A DNA stretch of 15,017 bases from Gammaproteobacteria bacterium. Its GTDB lineage: Bacteria; Pseudomonadota; Gammaproteobacteria; Eutrophobiales; Eutrophobiaceae. Position numbers and translations under genes: made by a program. Below are positions 7,204 through 13,418 of this stretch, one piece after another. Every line of letters starts with the position of its first letter. Within the stretch, counting starts at the first letter, position 1. The DNA is taken from the NCBI GenBank assembly GCA_003645215.1, contig QNEM01000020.1, positions 1 to 15,017 of the forward strand, written 5' to 3'. A model generated the notes under the pieces. That model had not been told where the DNA came from. It searched no databases and saw nothing but the letters and a program-made list of their open reading frames with translations.

Positions 7204-8049
7204 GTGCTAACAACAACAGATCATAGTCGTGATAGTGCAGGTCTAAGCTATGTTTATCCTGTGATCTCACGTCGTTCAGGAGGTTTGTCTATTGGCATCA
7301 ACCTTAACCCTAATAATGCCTGCAACTGGCGATGTATCTATTGCCAGGTACCAGATTTGATACGTGGGACTTCTCCTGAAATCAATCTGCAGCAGCTTCA
7401 AAAAGAGCTTGATGAATTCCTTAATGATGTCATCAATGGTGATTTTTACGATCGTTATGAGGTTGCGGAAGACCTGCGAACAATAAAGGACATCGCCATA
7501 TCCGGTAACGGAGAATCAACCAGTGCTGCAGAATTCGATCAGGTCATCAAATTGATTGCTCATTCGATGAGCCGATTCACATTGCAAGACAAAATAAAAC
7601 TCGTGCTTATTACCAACGGCAGTTTGGCGCATAAAGAAATCGTGCAGTCCGGTTTGGAAACTATGAACTCGAACAATGGCGAGGTCTGGTTTAAATTAGA
7701 CAGTGGTACAGATGCTGGATTAAAAAATATTAATAATGCCGGTCTTTCGATTGAGCGAGTTAAAGAAAATCTGAAAATAGTGAGTGCGCTTTGCCCAACC
7801 TGGTTGCAAACCTGTGTATTCAAATTAGATGGTGAATTACCATCCAGGAATGAATGTGAGAGTTATTTGAAGTTCCTGTCATGTCTGGAAGATGAAAATA
7901 TCAAAGTTAATGGTGTTCTGTTGTATGGGCTGGCACGTCCTTCCATGCAGATTGAAGCGCCACGATTATCACCTGTATCAGAAGCGTGGATGGATAAATT
8001 CGCCGAGGAAATAAAACAGCTAGGGTTTAAGACGAAGATCAGTCACTGA
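7204..8049 (+). CDS. Radical SAM domain protein of unknown function
   Basis: A 281-residue radical SAM protein. The [4Fe-4S] motif is C40-N-W-R-C44-I-Y-C47 (CxxxCxxC), preceded by GGLSIGINLNPNNA. A SAM-contacting strand reads IAISGNGEST, followed by VLITNGS and VWFKLDSGTD, standard radical-SAM barrel elements. I chose GTG 7204, which gives the N-terminus VLTTTDHSRDSAG just ahead of the conserved YPVISRR. The frame is open to a GTG at 7132, but that would overlap the MFS gene by 64 bases. Neither start has a strong ribosome-binding site. The C-terminus has no second cysteine cluster or SPASM domain. It may belong to a family of uncharacterised proteobacterial radical SAM proteins with this same GINLNPNNACNWRC segment. 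The reaction is unknown, and an RNA, cofactor or small-molecule substrate is as likely as a peptide. Confidence 0.83.
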   Translation: MLTTTDHSRDSAGLSYVYPVISRRSGGLSIGINLNPNNACNWRCIYCQVPDLIRGTSPEINLQQLQKELDEFLNDVINGDFYDRYEVAEDLRTIKDIAISGNGESTSAAEFDQVIKLIAHSMSRFTLQDKIKLVLITNGSLAHKEIVQSGLETMNSNNGEVWFKLDSGTDAGLKNINNAGLSIERVKENLKIVSALCPTWLQTCVFKLDGELPSRNECESYLKFLSCLEDENIKVNGVLLYGLARPSMQIEAPRLSPVSEAWMDKFAEEIKQLGFKTKISH

Positions 8050-8092
8050 AAAACAGAATCTTTCAGTTTAGACTATTTCAATATGCCCAGGA

Positions 8093-8686
8093 TTAATTAT
8101 CAAATAGAGACTGATAGTCTGGATAACCCTCAGCAGCGAGTGTTTCCTTATCTATAAATCTAAGGGATGCTGAGTTGATGCAATAACGCAAACCAGTTGG
8201 AGCAGGGCCATCATCAAAAACATGCCCGATATGTGAATCTGCCTGTGTACTTCGGAGTTCAGTTCTGATTCCGAAGAATGAAATATCTGATTTTTCTACT
8301 ATAGCACCGGCAACAATAGGACGTGTGAAGCTGGGCCAGCCAGTCCCTGATCTAAATTTGTCTTTTGAACTAAACAGGGGCTCACCAGATACAACATCAA
8401 CGTAAATACCTTCTTTCTTGTTGTTCCAGTACTCATTATTGAAAGGCTGCTCAGTTGCATCCTCCTGTGTTACATCATATTGCAAGTTTGTGAGTCTTTT
8501 TTTAAGTTCAGATTTTGAAGGTTTTACATAATTAGCACGGTTTTCTGACCATGTGGGCACAGGAGCATTTGCAGCAGGAATGTTTTTTACAGCCTCATTT
8601 TCTGTTTCCCCGGAAACCAGAAAAGTTACCATTATCAGGCCTGCCATGGCGGCAACCGGACTCCATCTTTTTTTAAGTATTTTCAT
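8093..8686 (-). CDS. msrB: Peptide-methionine (R)-S-oxide reductase MsrB, exported or anchored form
   Basis: A 197-residue protein with a positively charged start and a hydrophobic span (VAAMAGLIMVTFLVSG), so the enzyme domain (about 57-195) should be periplasmic or membrane-tethered. MsrB reduces methionine-R-sulfoxide in oxidised proteins. Family marks are FNNEYWNNKKEGIYVDVVSG, SGTGWPSF (113-120), H152, H155 and the catalytic GLRYC169INSASLRF. The zinc-binding CxxC pairs of many MsrBs are absent (VVSG replaces the first), as in MsrAB-type enzymes. T115 occupies the place of the resolving cysteine in SGCGWPSF enzymes. C169 is the only cysteine in the protein. The gene converges with the radical SAM gene, with 43 bp between them and no clear terminator. 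Confidence 0.93.
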   Translation of the reverse strand: MKILKKRWSPVAAMAGLIMVTFLVSGETENEAVKNIPAANAPVPTWSENRANYVKPSKSELKKRLTNLQYDVTQEDATEQPFNNEYWNNKKEGIYVDVVSGEPLFSSKDKFRSGTGWPSFTRPIVAGAIVEKSDISFFGIRTELRSTQADSHIGHVFDDGPAPTGLRYCINSASLRFIDKETLAAEGYPDYQSLFDN

Positions 8687-8803
8687 GGGTTATCAGTTCT
8701 TAATCGATTGTGACATTTTCGTAACCATTCGGACAGGCTGAAACAGCCAGAGTTCCCTGGCAAAGTTAAATCACGAAATCATTTAAAAAGGCCTTTCATC
8801 CAT

Positions 8804-8829
8804 ACACAAGAATCATTGTGTGAGATAAT
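8804..8829 (+). promoter_or_regulatory. Inverted repeat and -10-like box upstream of the Sel1 lipoprotein gene
   Basis: ACACAA (8804-8809) and TTGTGT (8816-8821) form a perfect inverted repeat with a 6-base spacer. GATAAT (8824-8829) follows at once and could be a -10 box, but the -35 position reads CATACA. The ATG is only 7 bases beyond, so this promoter would give an almost leaderless message. Low certainty. Confidence 0.3.
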
Positions 8830-8835
8830 TTTTGC

Positions 8836-9879
8836 ATGCGTGTTTTATTCTGCTCATTATTATTCACCTTACTACTGTCTGCCTGTGGCCGCTCGGATTA
8901 TGACACTGCAATGGACAGTTATAACCTGGGTGAATATCAGGCTGCCTTTGAAATACTATTGCCCCTTGCTGAATCTGGTAATGCCCAGGCACAGTATGCA
9001 CTAGGATCTATGCTGGATGACGAGGATGGGATAGGGCAGGACTATACAAAGGCTTTTGGATGGTATCAAAAATCTGCTGAACAGAATTGGCTTGAAGCGC
9101 TATATCAAATGGGAATGATGTATCAAAATGGTCTTGGGGTTGAAAAAAATCCTGCAGAGGCCGCTGCATGGTATCTCAAGGCTGCAGAACAGGATTTTGT
9201 CCCAGCTCAAACCAACCTCGCAAAAATGTATTTACAAGGGTCGGGAATAAACCGTGATTATTGGGAAGCCATGAAATGGACCAGAAAGGCTGCTGATGTG
9301 GGCGATCCAGAGGCCCAGGTAAATATGGGCTACATTTTTTATGAAGGTTTTGGTGTCATTCAAGATTATACCGAAGCTGGAAAGTGGTATCGTCGGGCTG
9401 CTGAGCAAGGATGGCTGGGTGCTGAACATCTCATGGGCACTATGTATGAAAATGGTCGTGGCGTAGAGCAGGATTTTTCTCTGGCGATAGATTGGTATCG
9501 TAAGGCAGCCAACCGTGGATATATGTACTCACAAAAGAGCCTGATTAATATGTATCGCGAGGGCCAGGGTATTCCTCAAGATAAAACAGAGGCATTAAAA
9601 TGGTTTTTTGAGGTTGCCAGGCAAAAAAATGTGGTAGCTCAATTTAGACTTGGTTCAATCTATCATAGTGGTCATGGTGTTGCACAAGATAAGGTCAAAG
9701 CCTATGCATGGTATGGAATTGCGGCAGCAGGTGGTGTTAAATCTGCGGAAGAATTACGTGATGAAATCCAGAAGCAATTAACACCGGAAGAACTGACGCA
9801 AGCACGAAAACTTTCCAGGGAATTATGGGAGAAATTTGGAAATACAAAACAAGACTTTAAAGCAAATACTAGAAGTTAA
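8836..9879 (+). CDS. Sel1-repeat (TPR-like) lipoprotein
   Basis: A 347-residue lipoprotein. The N-terminus MRVLFCSLLFTLLLSAC has a lipobox (LSAC, C17). Gly at +2 predicts sorting to the outer membrane. From about residue 33 to 305 it consists of Sel1-like repeats. The recurring D-Y-T-x-A-x-x-W-Y-x-x-A-A-E-Q-G element starts at residues 69, 105, 141, 177, 213, 249 and 285, exactly 36 apart, with a degenerate first unit near 33. That makes about eight repeats with no insertions. Sel1 repeats form alpha-solenoids that scaffold protein partners. The C-terminal 40 residues are a charged helical tail (LTPEELTQARKLSRELW). ATG 8836 has a weak ribosome-binding site. The next gene overlaps the end by 44 bases. 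The partner is unknown. Confidence 0.88.
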   Translation: MRVLFCSLLFTLLLSACGRSDYDTAMDSYNLGEYQAAFEILLPLAESGNAQAQYALGSMLDDEDGIGQDYTKAFGWYQKSAEQNWLEALYQMGMMYQNGLGVEKNPAEAAAWYLKAAEQDFVPAQTNLAKMYLQGSGINRDYWEAMKWTRKAADVGDPEAQVNMGYIFYEGFGVIQDYTEAGKWYRRAAEQGWLGAEHLMGTMYENGRGVEQDFSLAIDWYRKAANRGYMYSQKSLINMYREGQGIPQDKTEALKWFFEVARQKNVVAQFRLGSIYHSGHGVAQDKVKAYAWYGIAAAGGVKSAEELRDEIQKQLTPEELTQARKLSRELWEKFGNTKQDFKANTRS

Positions 9880-10288
9880 CAGGGCGTTTTATGAAGCCTT
9901 TGCTAATGGGGATTTTTTGACAGTTAAACAGACCTGGTCAAGAAGTCATCAAATCTCTGTTATTCATCCGGGAAGTGTGCCACTGCATGGTTCCAAGGCA
10001 GTGATGACGAGTTGGGAGATTATTTTAGAAAATTCAGGATCAAGTGACATCAGGTGTATTAATGAAAGGGTGTATTTGACTGGTGAATCAGCCTATGTGG
10101 TTTGCAACGAAGTATTTCCTGAAGGCCAGCTGGTAGCAACGAATATATTTGTCATTGAAAGTGGTGTTTGGAGAATGGTGCACCATCAAGCAGGCCCATG
10201 TCCAGATTCGGGCCAGGGAGATGAACCCCCGGATAATGAAAATTTGAGTAACGAAAGTCCACAGGGCTCATCTACTTTACTACATTGA
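9836..10288 (+). CDS. NTF2/SnoaL-like fold protein
   Basis: A 150-residue cytoplasmic protein of the NTF2-like (SnoaL/DUF4440-type) superfamily. Residues 8-120 give the cone-shaped fold: a long first helix (ILEVNRAFYEAFANGDF), then TWSRSHQISVIHPGSVPLHGSKAVMTSW, a middle strand with YVVCNEV, and the closing strands ATNIFVIESGVWRMVHHQAGP. Members may be enzymes or ligand-binding proteins, and the pocket residues do not reveal which. Residues 121-150 are a disordered acidic tail. The start is a TTG at 9836 with GGGAG four bases upstream. No ATG or GTG precedes the conserved helix in this frame. It overlaps the Sel1 gene by 44 bases and ends 28 bp from the convergent purE stop, with no visible terminator between. 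Confidence 0.75.
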   Translation: MEIQNKTLKQILEVNRAFYEAFANGDFLTVKQTWSRSHQISVIHPGSVPLHGSKAVMTSWEIILENSGSSDIRCINERVYLTGESAYVVCNEVFPEGQLVATNIFVIESGVWRMVHHQAGPCPDSGQGDEPPDNENLSNESPQGSSTLLH

Positions 10289-10316
10289 TTTATTTGAAAG
10301 ATGACTTTATGAACAA

Positions 10317-10910
10317 CTAACGATCAGCAGTTTTACGACGTGTTTTTTTAGCGACTTTCCCAGCAGACTTTTTTTGTGAAGTTTTCTTTTTCGTTACTTT
10401 CTTCTTCGCGGCTTTTTTCTTGTTCAGGTTTTTATTTTTGGCACGAGACTCTTTCGCCATGTTACTTTTATACTTAATGATCTTTGCCTGTAGTTTTTCA
10501 TCATTTTGAGCAATAATTTCTACAGCAAGTAAGCCTGCATTCATGCTCCCACCGATTGCTACACTGGCTACTGGCACGCCTGCTGGCATTTGTACGATTG
10601 AGAGCAAGGAATCCAGTCCTTTTAATGTTTTACTTTCAACAGGCACACCGATGACAGGTAAGGGCGTCAGACTTGCAACCATTCCGGGTAAATGAGCAGC
10701 ACCGCCAGCACCGGCGATGATGACACGGAGACCTCTTGTGTGCGCTTCCATGGCATATACTGTCATATCAATAGGAGTTCGATGTGCAGATACAACACGA
10801 GCTTCATAAGGTATATTGAATTTTTCACAGATATCAGCTGCCGCTTGCATCGTTGGCCAATCTGAATCACTGCCCATAATGATTCCAACAAGAGCTTGTT
10901 TTTTACTCAT
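10317..10910 (-). CDS. purE: N5-carboxyaminoimidazole ribonucleotide mutase PurE with lysine-rich tail
   Basis: A 197-residue class I PurE, which converts N5-CAIR (made by PurK) to CAIR in purine synthesis. The catalytic core is complete: GIIMGSDSDWPTM (9-21), VVSAHRTP (39-46, catalytic H43), AGAGGAAHLPGM (66-77) and IGVPVESKTLKGLDSLLSIVQMPAGVPVASVAIG (87-120). The core ends near residue 150. Residues 152-197 are an added tail dominated by Lys with Ala, Arg, Thr and Ser, resembling a histone H1-like nucleic-acid-binding tail. Usual PurE proteins are about 160-170 residues and lack it. The start ATG (10910) directly follows the purK stop (TGAATG), with GGAG inside the end of purK, so the two are translationally coupled. 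Confidence 0.93.
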   Translation of the reverse strand: MSKKQALVGIIMGSDSDWPTMQAAADICEKFNIPYEARVVSAHRTPIDMTVYAMEAHTRGLRVIIAGAGGAAHLPGMVASLTPLPVIGVPVESKTLKGLDSLLSIVQMPAGVPVASVAIGGSMNAGLLAVEIIAQNDEKLQAKIIKYKSNMAKESRAKNKNLNKKKAAKKKVTKKKTSQKKSAGKVAKKTRRKTADR

Positions 10911-12077
10911 TCATTTGACTCCAAAATAAAGTACATCTGCTGCTGCTTGTGCAATTTTTTCCGCCTCAGCTGTAGTTTCTCCCAATGCTGTCACATGTCC
11001 CATTTTACGACCCGGCATACTTAATTCCTTGCCATAAATATGCACATGCACACCAGGCATCGCCAGGGCTTCATCAAAACCTGCAGGTTGACCGCTGCCA
11101 TGTCCCTGCCCAAGTAAATTAACCATTACGGCGGCAGGTGTGACCATTTTAGTAGAGCCCAATGGCCAACCAAGAACAGCTCGCACATGGTTTTCAAACT
11201 GGGAGCATTCACATGCTTCAATCGTGTAATGCCCTGAATTATGCACCCTGGGGGCAAGTTCGTTAATTATAACCTCTCCATCTTTTGTCAGGAACATTTC
11301 AATACCGAAACTACCGATGGCACCGATTGCTACTACAGCACGTTGGGCGATATTGATTGCGTTTTCAGTGATTGAATCAGAAACAACTGCAGGAGCACGA
11401 ACAATGTGGCAGATATGATCTTTCTGCACAGATTCAACCAGCGGGTAGGTCGCAACTTCGCCATTGCGACTGGTAGTAATGATGATAGCCAGCTCGGAAA
11501 CAAAGGGACAAAATGCCTCTGCATAAAGTGTCCGATTATCCCCATCCAGTTTTTCCCAGGCTGCATCTATCTCACTTTCACTGTTTACTGTCGCGTTACC
11601 TTTGCCATCATAACCATTTCTACGTGTCTTGATGACAAGCGGCCAGTTAAATTCTTTTGCAACCTCAATGATCTCTTCGCGTGATTCAATCGCCCTGAAA
11701 GGAGACAGTGGCAGCCCAGCTTCCTGCAATGTTTGTTTCTGGATATATTTATCCTGCACCAAACCGATGCTTTTTGAAGTGGGGAATAATGTATGCCCGG
11801 CCTTTTCCAGTTCTGCCAGACTGTTTGCGTCTACAAATTCATTCTCAAGGGTGATGACATCTGCATGTTCAGCCAGTTTCATCAGATCATCAGGATTATC
11901 CCAGTCACCAATAAATGTCTTACCCGCAAGGTTCATTGCCGGGCCTTCTGGTTTACGCTCAAGAATATGAATATCGCAGCCGAATTCCAATGCGGACAGT
12001 GCGGTCATCTTTGCCAACTGACCACCTCCGACAATACCAATGCGTTTACCAGATTTATTTTCTGTTTCTTTGCTCAT
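10911..12077 (-). CDS. purK: N5-carboxyaminoimidazole ribonucleotide synthase PurK
   Basis: A 388-residue ATP-grasp enzyme that makes N5-CAIR from AIR, bicarbonate and ATP. The N-terminal preATP-grasp domain has GIVGGGQLAKM (14-24) and the VITLENEFV segment. The ATP-grasp core shows FPTSKSIGLVQDKYIQKQTL, WPLVIKTRRNGYDGKGN, LYAEAFCPFVSELAI and FGIEMFLTKDGEVIINELAPRVHNSGH in order, and the C-terminal domain ends in MPGRKMGHVTALG. All parts are present at a normal length. It is the first gene of the pair, with purE downstream, opposite to the purE-purK order of E. coli. The start ATG at 12077 has no evident Shine-Dalgarno sequence. No PurR-like palindrome is obvious upstream. Confidence 0.95.
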   Translation of the reverse strand: MSKETENKSGKRIGIVGGGQLAKMTALSALEFGCDIHILERKPEGPAMNLAGKTFIGDWDNPDDLMKLAEHADVITLENEFVDANSLAELEKAGHTLFPTSKSIGLVQDKYIQKQTLQEAGLPLSPFRAIESREEIIEVAKEFNWPLVIKTRRNGYDGKGNATVNSESEIDAAWEKLDGDNRTLYAEAFCPFVSELAIIITTSRNGEVATYPLVESVQKDHICHIVRAPAVVSDSITENAINIAQRAVVAIGAIGSFGIEMFLTKDGEVIINELAPRVHNSGHYTIEACECSQFENHVRAVLGWPLGSTKMVTPAAVMVNLLGQGHGSGQPAGFDEALAMPGVHVHIYGKELSMPGRKMGHVTALGETTAEAEKIAQAAADVLYFGVK

Positions 12078-12260
12078 TAATATAGTGAATTCGTACTGAA
12101 AAAAGGGCGTTATGATACCGAATTAAGTGTATTTTGGGGGAGTTTATTTCGATTTAGGGAGATTGTAGATAAGGCAGGTTTAAGCTGATGAAAACTCCTT
12201 GAAACCAACTAATTTGACCATATCTACCTACAAGGCATTTGTAAAAGATGCGCTAACTAC
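12078..12260. other. Upstream region of purK, no gene seen
   Basis: AT-rich and without a convincing ORF. On the - strand it must carry the purK promoter, but I could not find a well-matched -35/-10 pair. An imperfect stem (GGTTTAAG near 12177 with CTTGAAACC near 12199) and a GTAGATA/TATCTAC pair could fold in a purK leader. Neither resembles a riboswitch I know. Confidence 0.4.
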
Positions 12261-12289
12261 TTGACAGGTAACATAAATAGGAAGAATAT
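12261..12289 (+). promoter_or_regulatory. Possible promoter of a small transcription unit
   Basis: A consensus TTGACA (12261-12266) is followed after 17 bp by GAATAT (12284-12289), a weak -10. A strong terminator lies about 140 bp downstream. Confidence 0.35.
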
Positions 12290-12297
12290 CGCGCTCC

Positions 12298-12393
12298 ATG
12301 AAAATGAACTATATGACAAAGCAGGGCTTTATCTGGCGCCATACACCACTGTGTGGCGTTGTTACGCATCTGTGCGTCATGGGATTTTGTTAA
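12298..12393 (+). CDS. Possible small protein, 31 residues, three cysteines
   Basis: ATG 12298 (or ATG 12304) to TAA 12391-12393. The peptide begins MKMNYMTKQGF and ends HTPLCGVVTHLCVMGFC, with cysteines at 19, 26 and 31. AGGAAG at 12279-12284 lies 13 bases before the first ATG, rather far. The second half overlaps two perfect or near-perfect hairpins, so the region may instead be a structured RNA, and the ORF is uncertain. Its support is the surrounding unit, with TTGACA upstream and a strong terminator downstream. I recognise no family. Confidence 0.25.
   Translation: MKMNYMTKQGFIWRHTPLCGVVTHLCVMGFC
12337..12377 (+). ncRNA. Two hairpins of a candidate small RNA or structured leader
   Basis: The first hairpin is CGCCA-TA-CAC (12337-12346) pairing with GTG-TGGCG (12351-12358), with a two-base bulge and loop CACT. 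The second is ACGCA (12364-12368) pairing with TGCGT (12373-12377), with loop TCTG. With the terminator at 12430-12457 they make three consecutive stems ending in eight Ts, the outline of a bacterial small RNA. It overlaps the 31-codon ORF, and the two readings compete. Confidence 0.3.
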
Positions 12394-12425
12394 TGTAATA
12401 GTTTAGATCTTTAAGAAGAATTCCT

Positions 12426-12465
12426 AAAAGGCCGCAGGTGATGATTCACCTGCGGCCTTTTTTTT
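12426..12465 (+). terminator. Very strong Rho-independent terminator
   Basis: An 11-bp perfect stem, GGCCGCAGGTG (12430-12440) with CACCTGCGGCC (12447-12457), has loop ATGATT. It is preceded by AAAA and followed by eight Ts (12458-12465). No annotated + strand gene lies upstream within 2 kb, so it implies transcription from the interval 12078-12425. Confidence 0.9.
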
Positions 12466-12860
12466 GGCCACGGATGGCCTTATGCCGTGGAGGACAGGAA
12501 GTCCGAGAACGGCGTTGCAAGGATGGCCTTCAGGATTTCTGTTCCAGACAAATCCTAAGTGCCTACATCCTTGTAGGCAATACCGTGGAGGACACGACTG
12601 CAGGGATGCAGTAGGTAGAACGAAGCAGGATGCCAGAGTTGAGGAAGTCTGAGAGCGGCGCTGCACGGACGGACTGTATGCCGCGGGCGCATGGGCAGGG
12701 ATTGCTCCTGACAATCCCGTTGCATTTCCTACATCCATGTAGGTCATGCGCAGGACGCCTACATGGAGGTAGGCGGTAGAAAACGTATGGAACGGGTTTT
12801 CGAGCGGCGGCGCCACGGATGGGATGCGGCACGCAGATGTAAAGAAGCGGTGTCGCATGG
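12466..12860. repeat. Array of short palindromes with conserved loop core
   Basis: This GC-richer non-coding stretch contains at least six perfect short hairpins. Stem/loop/stem intervals are: 12466-12470/CGGA/12475-12479; 12560-12567/TCCT/12572-12579; 12597-12602/GGGA/12607-12612; 12698-12704/CTCCTGA/12712-12718; 12728-12733/TCCA/12738-12743; and 12756-12762/ATGGAG/12769-12775. Smaller ones lie near 12519-12530 and 12809-12819. A degenerate direct repeat of 30 bases (12497-12526 and 12643-12672, about 25 identical) and a 12-mer, CCGTGGAGGACA (12485-12496 and 12583-12594), show internal duplication. Stem sequences differ from hairpin to hairpin, while the loop is mostly NGGA or its complement. 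ORFs that cross it look like by-products of base composition. I do not know a named family for it. Confidence 0.7.
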
Positions 12861-12916
12861 AATATATGTTTTTTTAACTACCTGGAGGCTCGTATTGTAA
12901 AAATAGAGAAATAGTA

Positions 12917-13300
12917 ATGAATATTTTGATTGCCAATATAATTGTATGGTCACTTGTCGTGTCCCAGCTTGTTTATGCTGGAAATGCTGATTACACCAAC
13001 AGGCACAACACAGTAATTGCCTGTGAGTTATTCGCCAAAGATGCTTATCAAGCAGCGGATAATTTCGCTCATAGTGTTGCGCTAGAGGACATACTGGATT
13101 TAATCGATGGTTCGCCTGTTGCAGAGGGCAAGAAGTATCGTGCGTTTCAGGCGATTCAGTTCGTCTGGAAGAATCAGCTGGATAATCCTGTGATGGCCTA
13201 CACATTGGCAATGGGAATCTGTCTGGAACCTAAAAAAGTGATGGCTCCATTAGACGAACCGTGGATTACTTCTCCACGGACAAACAAAGAGCATTTCTAG
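12917..13300 (+). CDS. Secreted protein of unknown function
   Basis: A 127-residue protein with a clear signal peptide (MNILIANIIVWSLVVSQLVYA, cleavage after A21), so it is probably periplasmic. The mature part of about 106 residues is helical in character (ACELFAKDAYQAADNFAHSVALEDILDLI, then KYRAFQAIQFVWKNQL). It has two cysteines, at about 36 and 108 (ACELF and GICLEP), that could pair. The spacing of helices and the late MAYTLAMGICLEP resemble small periplasmic orphans whose mature part is one helical bundle. I recognise no domain. ATG 12917 follows GAGAAATAGTA, a weak ribosome-binding site. It stands alone: the palindrome array is upstream, and a hairpin plus the convergent PilZ gene are downstream. 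Confidence 0.65.
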   Translation: MNILIANIIVWSLVVSQLVYAGNADYTNRHNTVIACELFAKDAYQAADNFAHSVALEDILDLIDGSPVAEGKKYRAFQAIQFVWKNQLDNPVMAYTLAMGICLEPKKVMAPLDEPWITSPRTNKEHF

Positions 13301-13325
13301 GGATAATTGTCTTGCTGACATCTAT

Positions 13326-13349
13326 GGTCGTTCGCATGGGCGAACGGCC
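13326..13349. repeat. 10-bp hairpin between the secreted protein and PilZ genes
   Basis: GGTCGTTCGC (13326-13335) pairs with GCGAACGGCC (13340-13349) around loop ATGG, with one T-G wobble. No T-run follows. It is GC-rich in an AT-rich gap and resembles the array hairpins in size and loop, so it may be a solitary relative of that repeat or a simple 3'-end stem for the convergent genes. Confidence 0.55.
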
Positions 13350-13418
13350 GCAGATGGATGGCATAAAACTCAGGGATCAGGTTTGGCTTGCTTATTGGTG
13401 ATGGAACGACAGCTTATT

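Noticed and set aside
12078..12260. A purine-type or ZTP riboswitch ahead of purK
   Set aside because: None of the conserved cores of these riboswitches could be found on the - strand, only imperfect stems.
12298..12393. Reading the three-cysteine peptide as a RiPP precursor for the radical SAM enzyme
   Set aside because: The two are over 4 kb apart in different units, and neither shows a leader or recognition element to link them.
12424..12858. A 144-codon - strand ORF and other long ORFs in the palindrome array
   Set aside because: They follow the repeat and its GC-richer composition. The peptides are rich in Pro, Arg, Ser and Cys with no domain, and they read back through a strong terminator.
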